Source: Ferroacidibacillus organovorans (GTDB taxonomy: Bacteria > Bacillota > Bacilli > Alicyclobacillales > SLC66). Taken from it: a stretch of DNA of 64,000 nucleotides. The stretch lies in assembly GCF_001642725.1 (NCBI RefSeq), contig NZ_LSUQ01000009.1, forward strand, positions 1-64,000, given 5' to 3'. The position numbers and the translations under genes are program-made. How positions within the stretch are numbered: position 1 is the first letter of the stretch; each line of letters begins with the position of its first letter. Below the pieces are notes generated by a model. It worked only from the letters and a program-made list of their open reading frames with translations. It ran no database searches and had not been told where the DNA came from. Shown one piece after another: positions 17,369 through 26,015 of the stretch.

Positions 17369-19585
17369 CTATTGGATATTCTGAAAAACGCTCGATTTGC
17401 TGAAAAGAATTCCGACTGGACATTTGACCGTCCGAACAATTCGATCTACAGTGTGTCCGCAATAGAGGTCTCCACCTGCTGGTCGCCGCTCGGCATTGAG
17501 CAAAATAATATCCTGTTGAGATGCATTAGAAAATTCCACAATTTCATGACCGACATTTCCACCCGTGCCTGTTTTGACAATTCCGTTTACAGGTACATTC
17601 GACGCTTCACCCAAACGAGTAACTTCCGAAATTGCATGCCAACCCATGTTTTCAGCGGATTCCATCGCCTGCATGTCAAGTGATTCACTGCTAAACAATG
17701 CTTTTAATGGATTGGTTTCAACCACGTATATCGCGGTTATCTCAGCGTTGTGCGCCTTGGCAAGCGCGACTGCAAATTCCGCAGTTCGCAAGTCATTTGT
17801 GGTGCCTGTCGTTGGCAAGAGAATGCGTTTCAGAAGAGAAATACTTTCTAGCCGCCACGGCGCGTACAGAACGAATACGTTACAAGGGGATTCCATTACA
17901 ACATAATCAACCACATGCCCAAACAAGCTCGATCCACTCTTGTTTCTGCTGGCTCCAACCACAAGCAAATCATAACCCCGCTCACTTTCTGAGAGAATGA
18001 CATTGGCAGTGTGTTCATCCTGTTTAAGCTTCCGTGTCTTTTGTTCCCATTCGACATTTTTAATAGAGGAGAGTGATTTTGCAAGCACAAGTTCATTGAG
18101 TTTCTCATTTTCATGAAAGTTATCTTCACGATTGATCCGTCCTGATTCCGGCAGTCCATCGGTCGTCACATGCAAAAGCGTTGCCTCAATTGAACGTTGG
18201 CCGGACAAATGTTGAATAATATTGGCTGCCAATAAGGCTATCCTTCCATCCCGGACGGGGACAAGCATGCGTTTCAGACCATAGAGAAAACTTTTTTCTT
18301 CGAGCGATTGGCGCTGTAGTCGCTCTGCTTCTTCCGGATCAGGAGCCACGTGACGAAGCGCCCACCGCAACAATGGCGGTGCCATCATGGAAGTGGCGAT
18401 CGCCATAATGACAATAATCGTATACATGGACGTGGTTAAAACGCCGATTTGCAAGCCAAGTGTGGCTATGATAATTTCCACGGCTCCCCGGGCGTTCATA
18501 CCTGAACCAAGGCTAATTGCAGTCCAATGATTTAAACGCGCTAGACGGGCACCTGCATAAGTGCCTACAAGTTTCGCCAGAGAAGCAGTAACGATCACAA
18601 GCAGTAAAACGAGTAGCAACTCAGGTTTTAAGATTTGTAAAATGTTCACTTTGAGCCCAGCCGTTGCAAAAAAAATGGGCGCAAATATTGCCAATGTCAT
18701 ACCTTCAAGTTTGATACGTGTCGCGCGTGTGATACGCGGAACGCGCGCCATTTGGATGCCAACCAGAAACGAACCGAGAAACGCTTCAACATGGAGGGCT
18801 TCTGTAACAGCACCGCCTGCAAGTCCCAACACAACGACCAACGTAAAGACCGGACTTTCACCGCCAAATTGATTATCCACCCATTTTGTCAATGCCCGAA
18901 TCATCCGGTAACCAATGGTGAAACAAAAGACTGCAAACGCCAGAGTGCCGAAGATGGAAATCATCAAGGAATTAATTTGGAGATTTTGGGAGGTTGCCAT
19001 GCCAGAAACAAAAGCGAGCAAAAACCAGCCAATGGTGTCATTGATAATGCCTGATGCCAGGATCAACTGCCCAATATCCCTTTTCATCAAGTTCATATCC
19101 AACAAGATTTTTACAATCACAGGAATTGCCGATATGGACATGGCAGTAGCAACGAACAACATGAAAATTTGCCTTGCTCCGGGATGTGCAATCAGTGCGG
19201 CAGGCAGGAGGCTTGCTAAGCAATAACCTGCCAAAAAAGGAGTAATAATGCTTCCGATTGAGATGGTGAGAGCTGGTTTTAATTTGCGCTTAACCACTTC
19301 GAGATTTGTTTCGAGCCCACTTAAAAGCAACAAAAAAATGACGCCAATCTGGGCGATGAGCTGGAGTAATAGTCCTTGAGCCCCTTTTGAGGGAAATAAG
19401 TTGGCAAACAGACTAGGTGAGATAGCGCCAAACAAGGATGGTCCTATAAGCACACCAGCGAGTAGTTCACCGATTACTTGAGGCTGATTTAACCGCCGGG
19501 CCAGTTCTCCTAAGACACGCGCGCAGACAAGCAATACTAGAAATTCGAGTAAAAATCGCAATACTTCGAGTGCAGTCAGAGACAC
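17369..19585 (-). CDS. CPA2 cation/proton antiporter with two UspA domains
   Basis: 738-aa membrane protein. Residues ~1-400 hold about 12 hydrophobic helices of the KefB/NapA-like monovalent cation:proton antiporter fold: NQPQVIGELLAGVLIGPSL near 30, SGLETNLE near 85, ASGIINDTIGWFLLAF near 175 with the ND pair of the transport site, and GSGMNARGAVEI near 360. Residues ~430-580 and ~590-735 are two universal-stress-protein domains. The first has GASRNKSGSSLFGHVVDYV, an ATP-binding G-x2-G-x9-GS-like loop. The GTG at 19585 follows GAGGAGG by 8 nt. The leader carries a c-di-AMP riboswitch, so K+ (or Na+) flux under c-di-AMP control is the likely role. Confidence 0.88.
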   Translation of the reverse strand: MSLTALEVLRFLLEFLVLLVCARVLGELARRLNQPQVIGELLAGVLIGPSLFGAISPSLFANLFPSKGAQGLLLQLIAQIGVIFLLLLSGLETNLEVVKRKLKPALTISIGSIITPFLAGYCLASLLPAALIAHPGARQIFMLFVATAMSISAIPVIVKILLDMNLMKRDIGQLILASGIINDTIGWFLLAFVSGMATSQNLQINSLMISIFGTLAFAVFCFTIGYRMIRALTKWVDNQFGGESPVFTLVVVLGLAGGAVTEALHVEAFLGSFLVGIQMARVPRITRATRIKLEGMTLAIFAPIFFATAGLKVNILQILKPELLLVLLLVIVTASLAKLVGTYAGARLARLNHWTAISLGSGMNARGAVEIIIATLGLQIGVLTTSMYTIIVIMAIATSMMAPPLLRWALRHVAPDPEEAERLQRQSLEEKSFLYGLKRMLVPVRDGRIALLAANIIQHLSGQRSIEATLLHVTTDGLPESGRINREDNFHENEKLNELVLAKSLSSIKNVEWEQKTRKLKQDEHTANVILSESERGYDLLVVGASRNKSGSSLFGHVVDYVVMESPCNVFVLYAPWRLESISLLKRILLPTTGTTNDLRTAEFAVALAKAHNAEITAIYVVETNPLKALFSSESLDMQAMESAENMGWHAISEVTRLGEASNVPVNGIVKTGTGGNVGHEIVEFSNASQQDIILLNAERRPAGGDLYCGHTVDRIVRTVKCPVGILFSKSSVFQNIQ

Positions 19586-19658
19586 GTCTATTTCCTCCTC
19601 TTTGGAGCCAATATCGCATCCCCTCAACGTCTTGAAGACAGTGAACATGGGAGAAATA

Positions 19659-19680
19659 AGCATACAAAAATTTGCATGCT
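19659..19680 (-). terminator. Riboswitch-associated terminator hairpin
   Basis: On the minus strand AGCATGCAAA pairs with TTTGTATGCT (10 bp with one G-U) over a 2-nt turn, followed by TATTTCTC. It lies immediately after the c-di-AMP aptamer and 75 bp before the start codon, where an expression-platform terminator would be. The U tract is modest. Confidence 0.55.
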
Positions 19681-19687
19681 GAAATCA

Positions 19688-19830
19688 TGTCCAACGCTTA
19701 CGAGGTTAGCTGACGGGCTCGGAGAGAACAGTACCCCTACCTGAAGTTCAGGATTAGCCCCAAAAATTGGTTCCCCCGTTCACCAGTTCACGGCGACTCA
19801 GCGACAGGCTTAGCAAACGATTTACTCTTA
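19688..19830 (-). ncRNA. c-di-AMP riboswitch (ydaO/yuaA class)
   Basis: The minus strand carries the conserved blocks of the ydaO-yuaA class in order. First comes ATCGTTTGCTAAG at the 5-prime end, then ACGGGGGAACCA and GGGGCTAATCC. AGGGGTACT and CTCCGAGCCCGTCAGCTAACC follow, closed by CTCGTAAGCGTT. The GTCAGCTAACCTCGTAAGCG block (about 19690-19710) is nearly invariant in this class. Known members switch expression OFF when c-di-AMP binds and govern K+ transport and cell-wall genes. A terminator-like hairpin follows at 19659-19680 and the regulated gene is the antiporter at 19585. Confidence 0.92.
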
Positions 19831-19843
19831 CCTATGGTTTTGG

Positions 19844-19872
19844 ATTATAGCATCGACTGGATTTCTTGTCAT
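19844..19872 (-). promoter_or_regulatory. Promoter of the riboswitch-antiporter transcript
   Basis: TATAAT (complement of 19844-19849) and ATGACA (complement of 19867-19872) are 17 bp apart. Transcription would start near 19837, just ahead of the c-di-AMP aptamer. Confidence 0.65.
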
Positions 19873-20035
19873 CCTTACATGCCAGATCTCCGAAACCTAC
19901 ATTGCATAATATGCCATAGTTGCGCCACTCAGCGTGTTTGGCAATTTTCTTCTGGCTTTTTTCATCAATACTACGAGTGTCGAACGACAACTCATTTCTC
20001 GTGGTAAAGGGTTGCAAATCGTGCCTGTTCGAATC

Positions 20036-20058
20036 AACATGGTTGGACAAACCATGTT
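20036..20058. repeat. Perfect 9-bp hairpin between helD and the antiporter leader
   Basis: AACATGGTT and AACCATGTT flank a 5-nt loop. A T run follows on the plus strand (TTTTAC) but not on the minus strand. helD ends at 20085 on the minus strand, so this is only a weak candidate terminator for helD. The surrounding 19873-20084 holds no gene. Confidence 0.4.
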
Positions 20059-20084
20059 TTACAGGTCTTGGGCGGACTTTCATC

Positions 20085-22517
20085 CTAGATCTCGTGGGCC
20101 ACCTCCGGCGCCAAATTGTATAAATCTCTATCCAAAACCTCCACAAAAGGCGACCAATCACTTACGGAGTAAAGCATGAGCCGGTGCATCGCCCGTGTAC
20201 AAGCTGTGTAAAGAAGCTTGCGTTCATTTTCCTGTCGATAAACTTGAGAAGAAGTGTCATAGATCAGTACTGCATCAAACTCGACACCTTTGGCGAGATA
20301 TACCGGAATCACCAACACTCCTTTCTCAAAGGTGAGCGTTTTCTTCGTAATGAGCAAGAGACCTTCGCACCCTTGAATCCCTAATGTTTCATATGCCTTG
20401 CGACTTTCGGCTGCGGTTTTCGTAATGACGGCGATCGAGTCAAAACCTTCAGCTCTAAGTGACGCGATGTCTCTTCGCATTTGCGCGTCTCGGATTTCAT
20501 CACTTTCTAAACGAATGAGTTCTGGCTTTTTCCCACTTCTGTCAAAGGGAACAATTTCATCTCCGGCGGAGAGCAATTTTTTCGTAAACATCACGATTTC
20601 ACGGGTCGAACGATAACTGCGATTAAGGCAAATCATGTTTGTTCCAGCTTCACCGAAGAGCTTGAAGAGAGGAGAGTCTGATTCGTGCAAAGAAGTGGAC
20701 TGCATGAAAATCGCCTGCCGGAAATCACCGAGTACCGTCATACGAGCACGAGGAAATCGTTTCTTTAGGTACTCGTATTGAAATGGAGAATAATCCTGGC
20801 CCTCATCCACGAAGACGTATTTTATCTGTGTATTGGTCCGAACACCTTCAATCCTTTCTTTTAGATACAAATACGGTGTCGCGTCTTCATAGAACAATTC
20901 GAGTCGATTTAATTTATCTCTCGTCTGTTCGCATATCTCAGACCATAGTGAGGGCATATCCGATTCGTGGGTCATCTCAAGAATCGTTGTTTGATCGCTG
21001 AACATCTGCGCGTACAGCCCTTGGACATGGATGAACATCCGTTTTTTGACGCTTCGCCTAAGTGGCTTAAAACTCTCTTTTACAATTTTATGGTGGAGCA
21101 GTTCTTCCTCCTGATGAGCGAAGGTAAAGTCACCTTCGTCTTTTCGCAGTTTTTTATGAATTTTTTCTTGAATTTCGGCATATTGCTCGGCTATGTCAAA
21201 AACTTCTCGATCCTTGTGCAATTCGCCAAAGACTTCCGCATATTGGTCATTGTCGAGGTAATTCAATTCTTCCAGAACCCATTCCGCATCAATCTCCCTT
21301 CGTTCCAACAATACGAGTTCATCGAGCAACCATTTTTGCAACAGCTCAACGCGATCACTCAAGTGCAAAGATGGGGGAGTGCTGTAAAATTGCGATCTCA
21401 TTTGCTCTGCTGAAATCAATTCACGCTCGCGAAACCAAATGCTGTTGAACATCATCCCTTTGCTTCCTAGCCCCAATACATATTGGTTCAGGGCATTCAA
21501 AAAACCTGTAGACGCCTTATACTTCATCCCTTGAAGACGGGCCGCGTACTCTGACGTCTGATGCGCGGTCAGTTCATATTCGAGCTGATCAAAGAGATCT
21601 TCAATACGAAACGATGCACCTAGACCATCTTCGAGATATTCCTGAAACGTTGTCTGCTGCATATTCTCTTCACCAAGTTCTGGAAGAACGGTAGACACAT
21701 AGCTGTTAAATATCGGATTAGGAGAGAAAAGAATGATCTGGTCCGCTTTGAGCGTGTCTCGGTTTTTGTACAACAAGTACGCGACACGCTGCAATGCAGA
21801 GGAGGTCTTACCGCTGCCTGCAGCGCCCTGCACGATGAGCATCCGACTTTTATCGTCTCGGATCATAGCATTTTGTTCTTTCTGAATGGTTGCAACGATA
21901 CTCTTCATTTCTGAATCCGCGCCTTTGCTGAGCACCTGCTGCAACAATTCATCACCGATGGTTACGTTCGCATCAAACATCGTAACGATCTGCCCACCTT
22001 GAATCTGAAATTGTCGCTTTAATTCCATCAGACCGGTGATTCGCCCATAGGGTGCGTCATAAAAGGCCGGACCTGGAGAATGGTCGTAGTACATGCTCGC
22101 GATGGGCGAACGCCAATCATAGACCAGAAAATTGAGTCCATCTTCGTCTAGAAACGACGATACGCCAATATAGATCTGTTCAGTATCATTCAGACCCACC
22201 TCTTGAAAATCGATGCGTCCAAAATAAGGATTACGAAGCAACCGATTTAAACTCTTCCACTGCTGAATAAGCAGGTTATGTCCGCGCTCTCGTTCTGATA
22301 AAACTGCCGTTTGCTGGTTAATCGCGTAAAATGTTTCTTCAAAATCTTCATGCGTGCTAGTATTAACCGTTACGTCCTCCCAAAAATGTTTGCGAATGGA
22401 CGTCACTTGATCGCGAAAGTTGGCCATCGCGGGCTCCAACTCTGCGATTCTCACCTCGAGCTTCGCACGGATGTGGTTCAGCCTATCTTGTTCAACAAGC
22501 CATTCCTTTGCATCCAT
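20085..22517 (-). CDS. helD: HelD-like RNA polymerase recycling ATPase (UvrD/Rep superfamily 1)
   Basis: 810-aa cytoplasmic ATPase. In Bacilli, HelD pries stalled RNA polymerase off DNA. The N-terminal ~90 residues form a coiled-coil arm (RLNHIRAKLEVRIAELEPAM). DWRSPIASMYYD near 140 is diagnostic of HelD. Walker A is GAAGSGKTSSA near 235, Walker B VFVDEGQDYSPFQYEY near 575, and motif VI LLYTACTRAMHRLML near 785. Length fits the family (~770-800). GGAG 9 nt upstream favours the ATG at 22517 over 22532. It is transcribed alone, away from the palindromic promoter region at 22589-22643. Confidence 0.9.
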   Translation of the reverse strand: MDAKEWLVEQDRLNHIRAKLEVRIAELEPAMANFRDQVTSIRKHFWEDVTVNTSTHEDFEETFYAINQQTAVLSERERGHNLLIQQWKSLNRLLRNPYFGRIDFQEVGLNDTEQIYIGVSSFLDEDGLNFLVYDWRSPIASMYYDHSPGPAFYDAPYGRITGLMELKRQFQIQGGQIVTMFDANVTIGDELLQQVLSKGADSEMKSIVATIQKEQNAMIRDDKSRMLIVQGAAGSGKTSSALQRVAYLLYKNRDTLKADQIILFSPNPIFNSYVSTVLPELGEENMQQTTFQEYLEDGLGASFRIEDLFDQLEYELTAHQTSEYAARLQGMKYKASTGFLNALNQYVLGLGSKGMMFNSIWFRERELISAEQMRSQFYSTPPSLHLSDRVELLQKWLLDELVLLERREIDAEWVLEELNYLDNDQYAEVFGELHKDREVFDIAEQYAEIQEKIHKKLRKDEGDFTFAHQEEELLHHKIVKESFKPLRRSVKKRMFIHVQGLYAQMFSDQTTILEMTHESDMPSLWSEICEQTRDKLNRLELFYEDATPYLYLKERIEGVRTNTQIKYVFVDEGQDYSPFQYEYLKKRFPRARMTVLGDFRQAIFMQSTSLHESDSPLFKLFGEAGTNMICLNRSYRSTREIVMFTKKLLSAGDEIVPFDRSGKKPELIRLESDEIRDAQMRRDIASLRAEGFDSIAVITKTAAESRKAYETLGIQGCEGLLLITKKTLTFEKGVLVIPVYLAKGVEFDAVLIYDTSSQVYRQENERKLLYTACTRAMHRLMLYSVSDWSPFVEVLDRDLYNLAPEVAHEI

Positions 22518-22588
22518 CCATACCAGCTCCATTCACCAACAAATAGAAAATGCTTGTCAATTCACGAAAAAATCTTACCAAAGAGCAT

Positions 22589-22617
22589 TTGACAAACGTC
22601 TCCCGTCGTGTTATGAT
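22589..22617 (+). promoter_or_regulatory. Near-consensus sigma-A promoter
   Basis: TTGACA at 22589-22594 and TATGAT at 22612-22617 with an exact 17-bp spacer point right, towards padR 360 bp away. No reading frame of note lies between, so the transcript has a long leader or is a small RNA. A perfect dyad at 22620-22643 covers the expected start site. Confidence 0.7.
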
Positions 22618-22619
22618 AC

Positions 22620-22643
22620 ATAATATAAGATAGATTATATTAT
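22620..22643. promoter_or_regulatory. Operator-like perfect dyad at the transcription start
   Basis: Half-sites ATAATATAA and TTATATTAT (9 bp, perfect) flank a 6-nt centre. It begins 2 bp after the -10 of the promoter at 22589-22617, an ideal position for a repressor. The regulator is not known. PadR encoded downstream, or a regulator elsewhere, could bind. Confidence 0.55.
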
Positions 22644-22886
22644 GTTTATTAATTTGACGTTCGTGCTTTAAGTATACTACTGCGTGTTTTTTTGTGCAAT
22701 TAAAAAGATCTGATAAAAATTTAAAAGTACCCGAGACCCCTCGTCAATTTAATCCATCCAGGATTTTCTTTCACATTGAATCAGACATTGCTTTAAAGAT
22801 GATCTTATTTACTCAGGCAACCCCTGCCATCCCCGCTCTTCCCCTAATACGAAACATGATTGTCAGTTTATCAATAGATATAGCAC

Positions 22887-22934
22887 TTGACGGATTCAAA
22901 ATCGTTACTTAGAATTCTATATATAGATATCTAT
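22887..22934 (+). promoter_or_regulatory. padR promoter with an overlapping dyad
   Basis: TTGACG at 22887-22892 and TAGAAT at 22910-22915 are separated by 17 bp. The 12-bp perfect palindrome ATAGATATCTAT at 22923-22934 lies at about +2 to +13, suggesting autorepression by PadR. Bases 22644-22886 hold no gene I can support. Confidence 0.6.
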
Positions 22935-22976
22935 GTAATCCTTAAATACAGTCCATCTCGACAGGAGGTACAGCGC

Positions 22977-23321
22977 GTGGACGCTTTAATGCCATCATTG
23001 CCGACATTACTTGTCTTGCGGGCGCTTGAGAGCGGTCCCATGCACGGATACAAGATCGCGCGTTGGATCGAACAGAAATCAACCGATACTTTGATCATGA
23101 AAGAGGGAACTTTGTACCCTCTTTTGCACCAATTAGAACGCAAAGGTTACCTAAAGAGTGATTGGCAAGCGGTCGAGTCAGAGCGAAAAGTCAAAGTGTA
23201 CACGCTGACCGAAAAAGGAAGTGGACACTTGGAAAACGAGCGTCAGGAGTGGAGTTTACGCACTGAAGTGGTACAACGCGTACTTTTTGGAAAGGAGGCA
23301 ACGTCCTATGGAGTGGTTTGA
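22977..23321 (+). CDS. PadR family transcriptional regulator
   Basis: 114-aa winged-helix repressor. The PadR signature is complete: LRALESGPMHGYKIARWIEQKS, then KEGTLYPLLHQLERKGYLKSDW and the wing KVKVYTLTEKGSGHLE. It is the short PadR-s2 type without a long C-terminal domain. The GTG at 22977 follows AGGAGG by 8 nt. The 3-prime end overlaps the following membrane protein gene by 14 bp. PadR proteins encoded with permease-prefix-domain proteins usually repress that operon. The dyad at 22923 is the likely site. Confidence 0.92.
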   Translation: MDALMPSLPTLLVLRALESGPMHGYKIARWIEQKSTDTLIMKEGTLYPLLHQLERKGYLKSDWQAVESERKVKVYTLTEKGSGHLENERQEWSLRTEVVQRVLFGKEATSYGVV

Positions 23322-24630
23322 TTTTCTGGAGTTTGTAACAGAAGGCATTAAAGATAACGAAACTGCATCTGTCGTACGTCGGGAGCTCTATCTCCACATG
23401 AAGTTTTCTTCCGAAGAATTACAGAGCCAAGGAATGGACGCAAATGAATCGAGACGTTTAGCGCTCATACGTATGGGAGACTCGAATGAACTGCGCGCCG
23501 CATTTACCCCTGCCAAGTTGGAAGAACCTTGTCAACCAGTACACCTATTGTCTGATTTTATTGCGGAAAAGAACGATCCGCCAGCGGAGCTTGTCGTTCG
23601 ATATGCTTTTCGATCGCTAAGCCTGATTGGACTTTTTATCGCTGTGTTGGCAACTTCAGGCGAAGGAAACACTTATTCCGCCATTCTGCCAGATCTATTT
23701 TTACTCATACCTGGGGTGATCCTACTCGTAGCCGCAGAAAAATTTACTCCAAGGCTCCCCGCTCTTCAAACGTTCAGATATCCAGTCAAACACACAAGAG
23801 TACTATGGATGATTGGCGCGATGTGCGGAGGTTTCGCCGGCTTAGCCCCTTTACTAAACGTTTCTCCATCTGTGGCGCCGTCAATGATTTCCTTTAATGA
23901 GGTTAATTTTTTGACGATTGCAGGAATCGTAGCGGTGATTGGTTGGACAAGGAGAGTGTGGTCTATTCATCAGTTAACGTGGCGACCCTTTCTCATTTCC
24001 GGGCAAGTCATGTTGTCCTACTTTTTGGCTAGCATCCCAACGGTCATGCTCTCTGAGAGAATGCTCGCCATCTGGACTATGGAATCAAATCAAAATGGTT
24101 GGGTGCAGTTTGAAAGTCAGGTATTCGCTCCTAATTTTTACAGTAATATGATCATGTTACTCGGAGTTGTTTTGATCGCGAGTTCACTCGCGTCTGAATA
24201 CAGACTCCCTCTTCGGAAAAATACTACGGATGATTTCATTTGGCCCGAGTTGCCCAATGAACCTTGGATCACGTTTATATCAAAGTACTGGCTACAGATT
24301 GCCTGCGGGTGCGTCACGGGTCTATGGGTGGGACAAGCCACGAACGCTTTTACGCCTTTGCTGGTCATTGGGTTTCCCATCGCCTTGGCAACTTTTTTTA
24401 TCGGACTCGGCAAACCCATCGCAGACATTCGCCATAAGAAGCGCATGACATACGCGTGGAAAACCGCGACCGGCCTTTTCGTAGGCTTTGCAATTGGGGC
24501 CATAAGCAGTTTTCGATTTTCCGCTTTCGTTTTAGAAACCAGCGTATTTGCATTGTTCACCTATCTTACGACACTCGCTGCATATCGCTTGCTCGCACAT
24601 TTGAGAAGAGAAACTCACACAACATCCTGA
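23308..24630 (+). CDS. Permease-prefix-domain membrane protein
   Basis: 440-aa protein. Residues 1-70 match the permease prefix domain 1 (FLEFVTEGIKDNETASVVRREL, then LQSQGMDANESRRLALIRMGD). In this family it is a cytoplasmic helical module found with PadR regulators and often fused to ABC permeases. Residues ~105-435 contain about ten hydrophobic segments with no ATPase or FtsX motif, so transport or signalling function is unknown. AAAGGAGG lies 7 nt before the ATG at 23308, inside the end of padR, giving coupled translation. A strong terminator follows at 24721. Confidence 0.8.
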   Translation: MEWFDFLEFVTEGIKDNETASVVRRELYLHMKFSSEELQSQGMDANESRRLALIRMGDSNELRAAFTPAKLEEPCQPVHLLSDFIAEKNDPPAELVVRYAFRSLSLIGLFIAVLATSGEGNTYSAILPDLFLLIPGVILLVAAEKFTPRLPALQTFRYPVKHTRVLWMIGAMCGGFAGLAPLLNVSPSVAPSMISFNEVNFLTIAGIVAVIGWTRRVWSIHQLTWRPFLISGQVMLSYFLASIPTVMLSERMLAIWTMESNQNGWVQFESQVFAPNFYSNMIMLLGVVLIASSLASEYRLPLRKNTTDDFIWPELPNEPWITFISKYWLQIACGCVTGLWVGQATNAFTPLLVIGFPIALATFFIGLGKPIADIRHKKRMTYAWKTATGLFVGFAIGAISSFRFSAFVLETSVFALFTYLTTLAAYRLLAHLRRETHTTS

Positions 24631-24720
24631 GAAAAGAGAAACATAAGGCAGAGGAATTCACGTGTCTACCTTTCGCTTACGCAACCCATCTGCCATCCTA
24701 AAAGAACTCATCTCGCATTC

Positions 24721-24768
24721 ATAACAGCAGTGAGACACGTGACATCGCTCGCGTCCCACTGCTGTTAT
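24721..24768. terminator. Strong terminator between converging genes
   Basis: ATAACAGCAGTG at 24721-24732 pairs perfectly with CACTGCTGTTAT at 24757-24768, extended inward by further pairs (GAC/GTC). It lies 90 bp after the plus-strand operon and 11 bp after the minus-strand gene ending at 24780, so it may serve both. Confidence 0.7.
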
Positions 24769-24779
24769 GACATCCCAAA

Positions 24780-26015
24780 TTACAATGTGAGCATGTTCAT
24801 ATTTTCGATGTACTCGGTTTCCGGATCGTGATGTAGAGTCTCAGCCGCATCCTTGTTTAATCCATCGTGACTATCCTCTACAAGCCCTGTATTTGAGCGC
24901 AACTTTGTTCGAATCACTCCACATTGTTCCTCCGTTCCTTTGATGATGCCAGTATTGACGACAGATTCAACTTTTCCGGCTAGTAGTTCTGGATCGATGT
25001 TGCTCGATAAATTCAGAATACCCGACACGACTAAACCCAATTTCTCTTGGGTGTATATCAACTCAGACTTGGTGAGTTTGTACTCACCTTCAATCACGAA
25101 CAGTTTTCCACTGTAGTCCAAAAATGAAACGTTAACATCGTCGCTACGTTGATAAACCGTTAACTTCAACGCCTTGCGACAAATGATCTGACCAGATACA
25201 TGCAATCGCCGAATGGATTTTTCAACATTTTCAACTGAAACGTCATCAGTGATTCTCAAGTCTCCAGAAATGTACACATCCGCTTCATCGAAACATAAGA
25301 CAGAAAACTCGTCAAGAACGAGATCACCTTCGAAGAACTGTGCACCTGTGGGGATCACTTTCAATGCACATTGGTGTGAATTGTGCAATTTGGAGTTTAA
25401 GACTTCCAAGTATTCTTCTCGAATGTAGACTTCACCCAAAAACTCAACGCGATCAATTTTTTCACAAAACAGTTCTGCATTGATCTTCTCTGTCATTTTA
25501 ACAGTTCCTATGATGACGAGCTTTGCACCAGATTGGAGCGACTGCAGAAAGTGGTTGTTCAACTGCGCATCTCTCAATACGAGATCAGCATCATCCATAT
25601 ATGCAATAACATTGCCGTTATGCGAGCGTGTCTTGTTTGAAATTTCTCCAACCAAACGTTTCGGACAATAAATTCTACCGTTTACAAACAGCAAAGCCAG
25701 CCCGTCACGCAAAAGATCTTCAGAAACGTCTGGTTGTACAATCGTTCGACCGTTCACACATACACTCAATGGTTCCAAACGACCCGATAGAACACTCTTG
25801 CTCAATTCGTAACTTCCATTCACAAATGTGACGCCAGACGGCACCGCGATGGAAAGGTTGACGTTTCTCTGCGATGTCTTGGCCAATGTGGGAGCAAGAC
25901 GTTCATGATAAACAAATATATTGATGTTTTCAATGGCTTTAATTCCTTCAATACGCTCTATTGTTGCATTTGACATGTCAAGCATGTTCACATTACGAAT
26001 AACCTTAGGCATCAA
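24780..26015 (-). CDS. Four-repeat protein of unknown function, cotranscribed with an ECF sigma gene
   Basis: 411-aa protein without signal peptide or membrane segment. I recognise no family. It is built from four repeats of about 80 residues. Each has a strand pair of the PSGVTFVNGSYELSK type (starting near 59, 141, 222 and 300) followed by a block of the form V-x2-SG, about ten residues, ELL-x2-KI-x2-V-x3-G-x-I (starting near 83, 166, 246 and 328). The ends echo each other (RNVNMLDM near 7, ENMNMLTL at the C terminus). Regular short hydrophobic strands suggest a beta-solenoid, as in bactofilin-like polymers (inference). Its start overlaps the ECF sigma gene by 11 bp. Confidence 0.7.
   Translation of the reverse strand: MMPKVIRNVNMLDMSNATIERIEGIKAIENINIFVYHERLAPTLAKTSQRNVNLSIAVPSGVTFVNGSYELSKSVLSGRLEPLSVCVNGRTIVQPDVSEDLLRDGLALLFVNGRIYCPKRLVGEISNKTRSHNGNVIAYMDDADLVLRDAQLNNHFLQSLQSGAKLVIIGTVKMTEKINAELFCEKIDRVEFLGEVYIREEYLEVLNSKLHNSHQCALKVIPTGAQFFEGDLVLDEFSVLCFDEADVYISGDLRITDDVSVENVEKSIRRLHVSGQIICRKALKLTVYQRSDDVNVSFLDYSGKLFVIEGEYKLTKSELIYTQEKLGLVVSGILNLSSNIDPELLAGKVESVVNTGIIKGTEEQCGVIRTKLRSNTGLVEDSHDGLNKDAAETLHHDPETEYIENMNMLTL

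Noticed and set aside
20036-20058. Hairpin as helD terminator
   Set aside because: No T tract on the minus strand. Listed only as a repeat.
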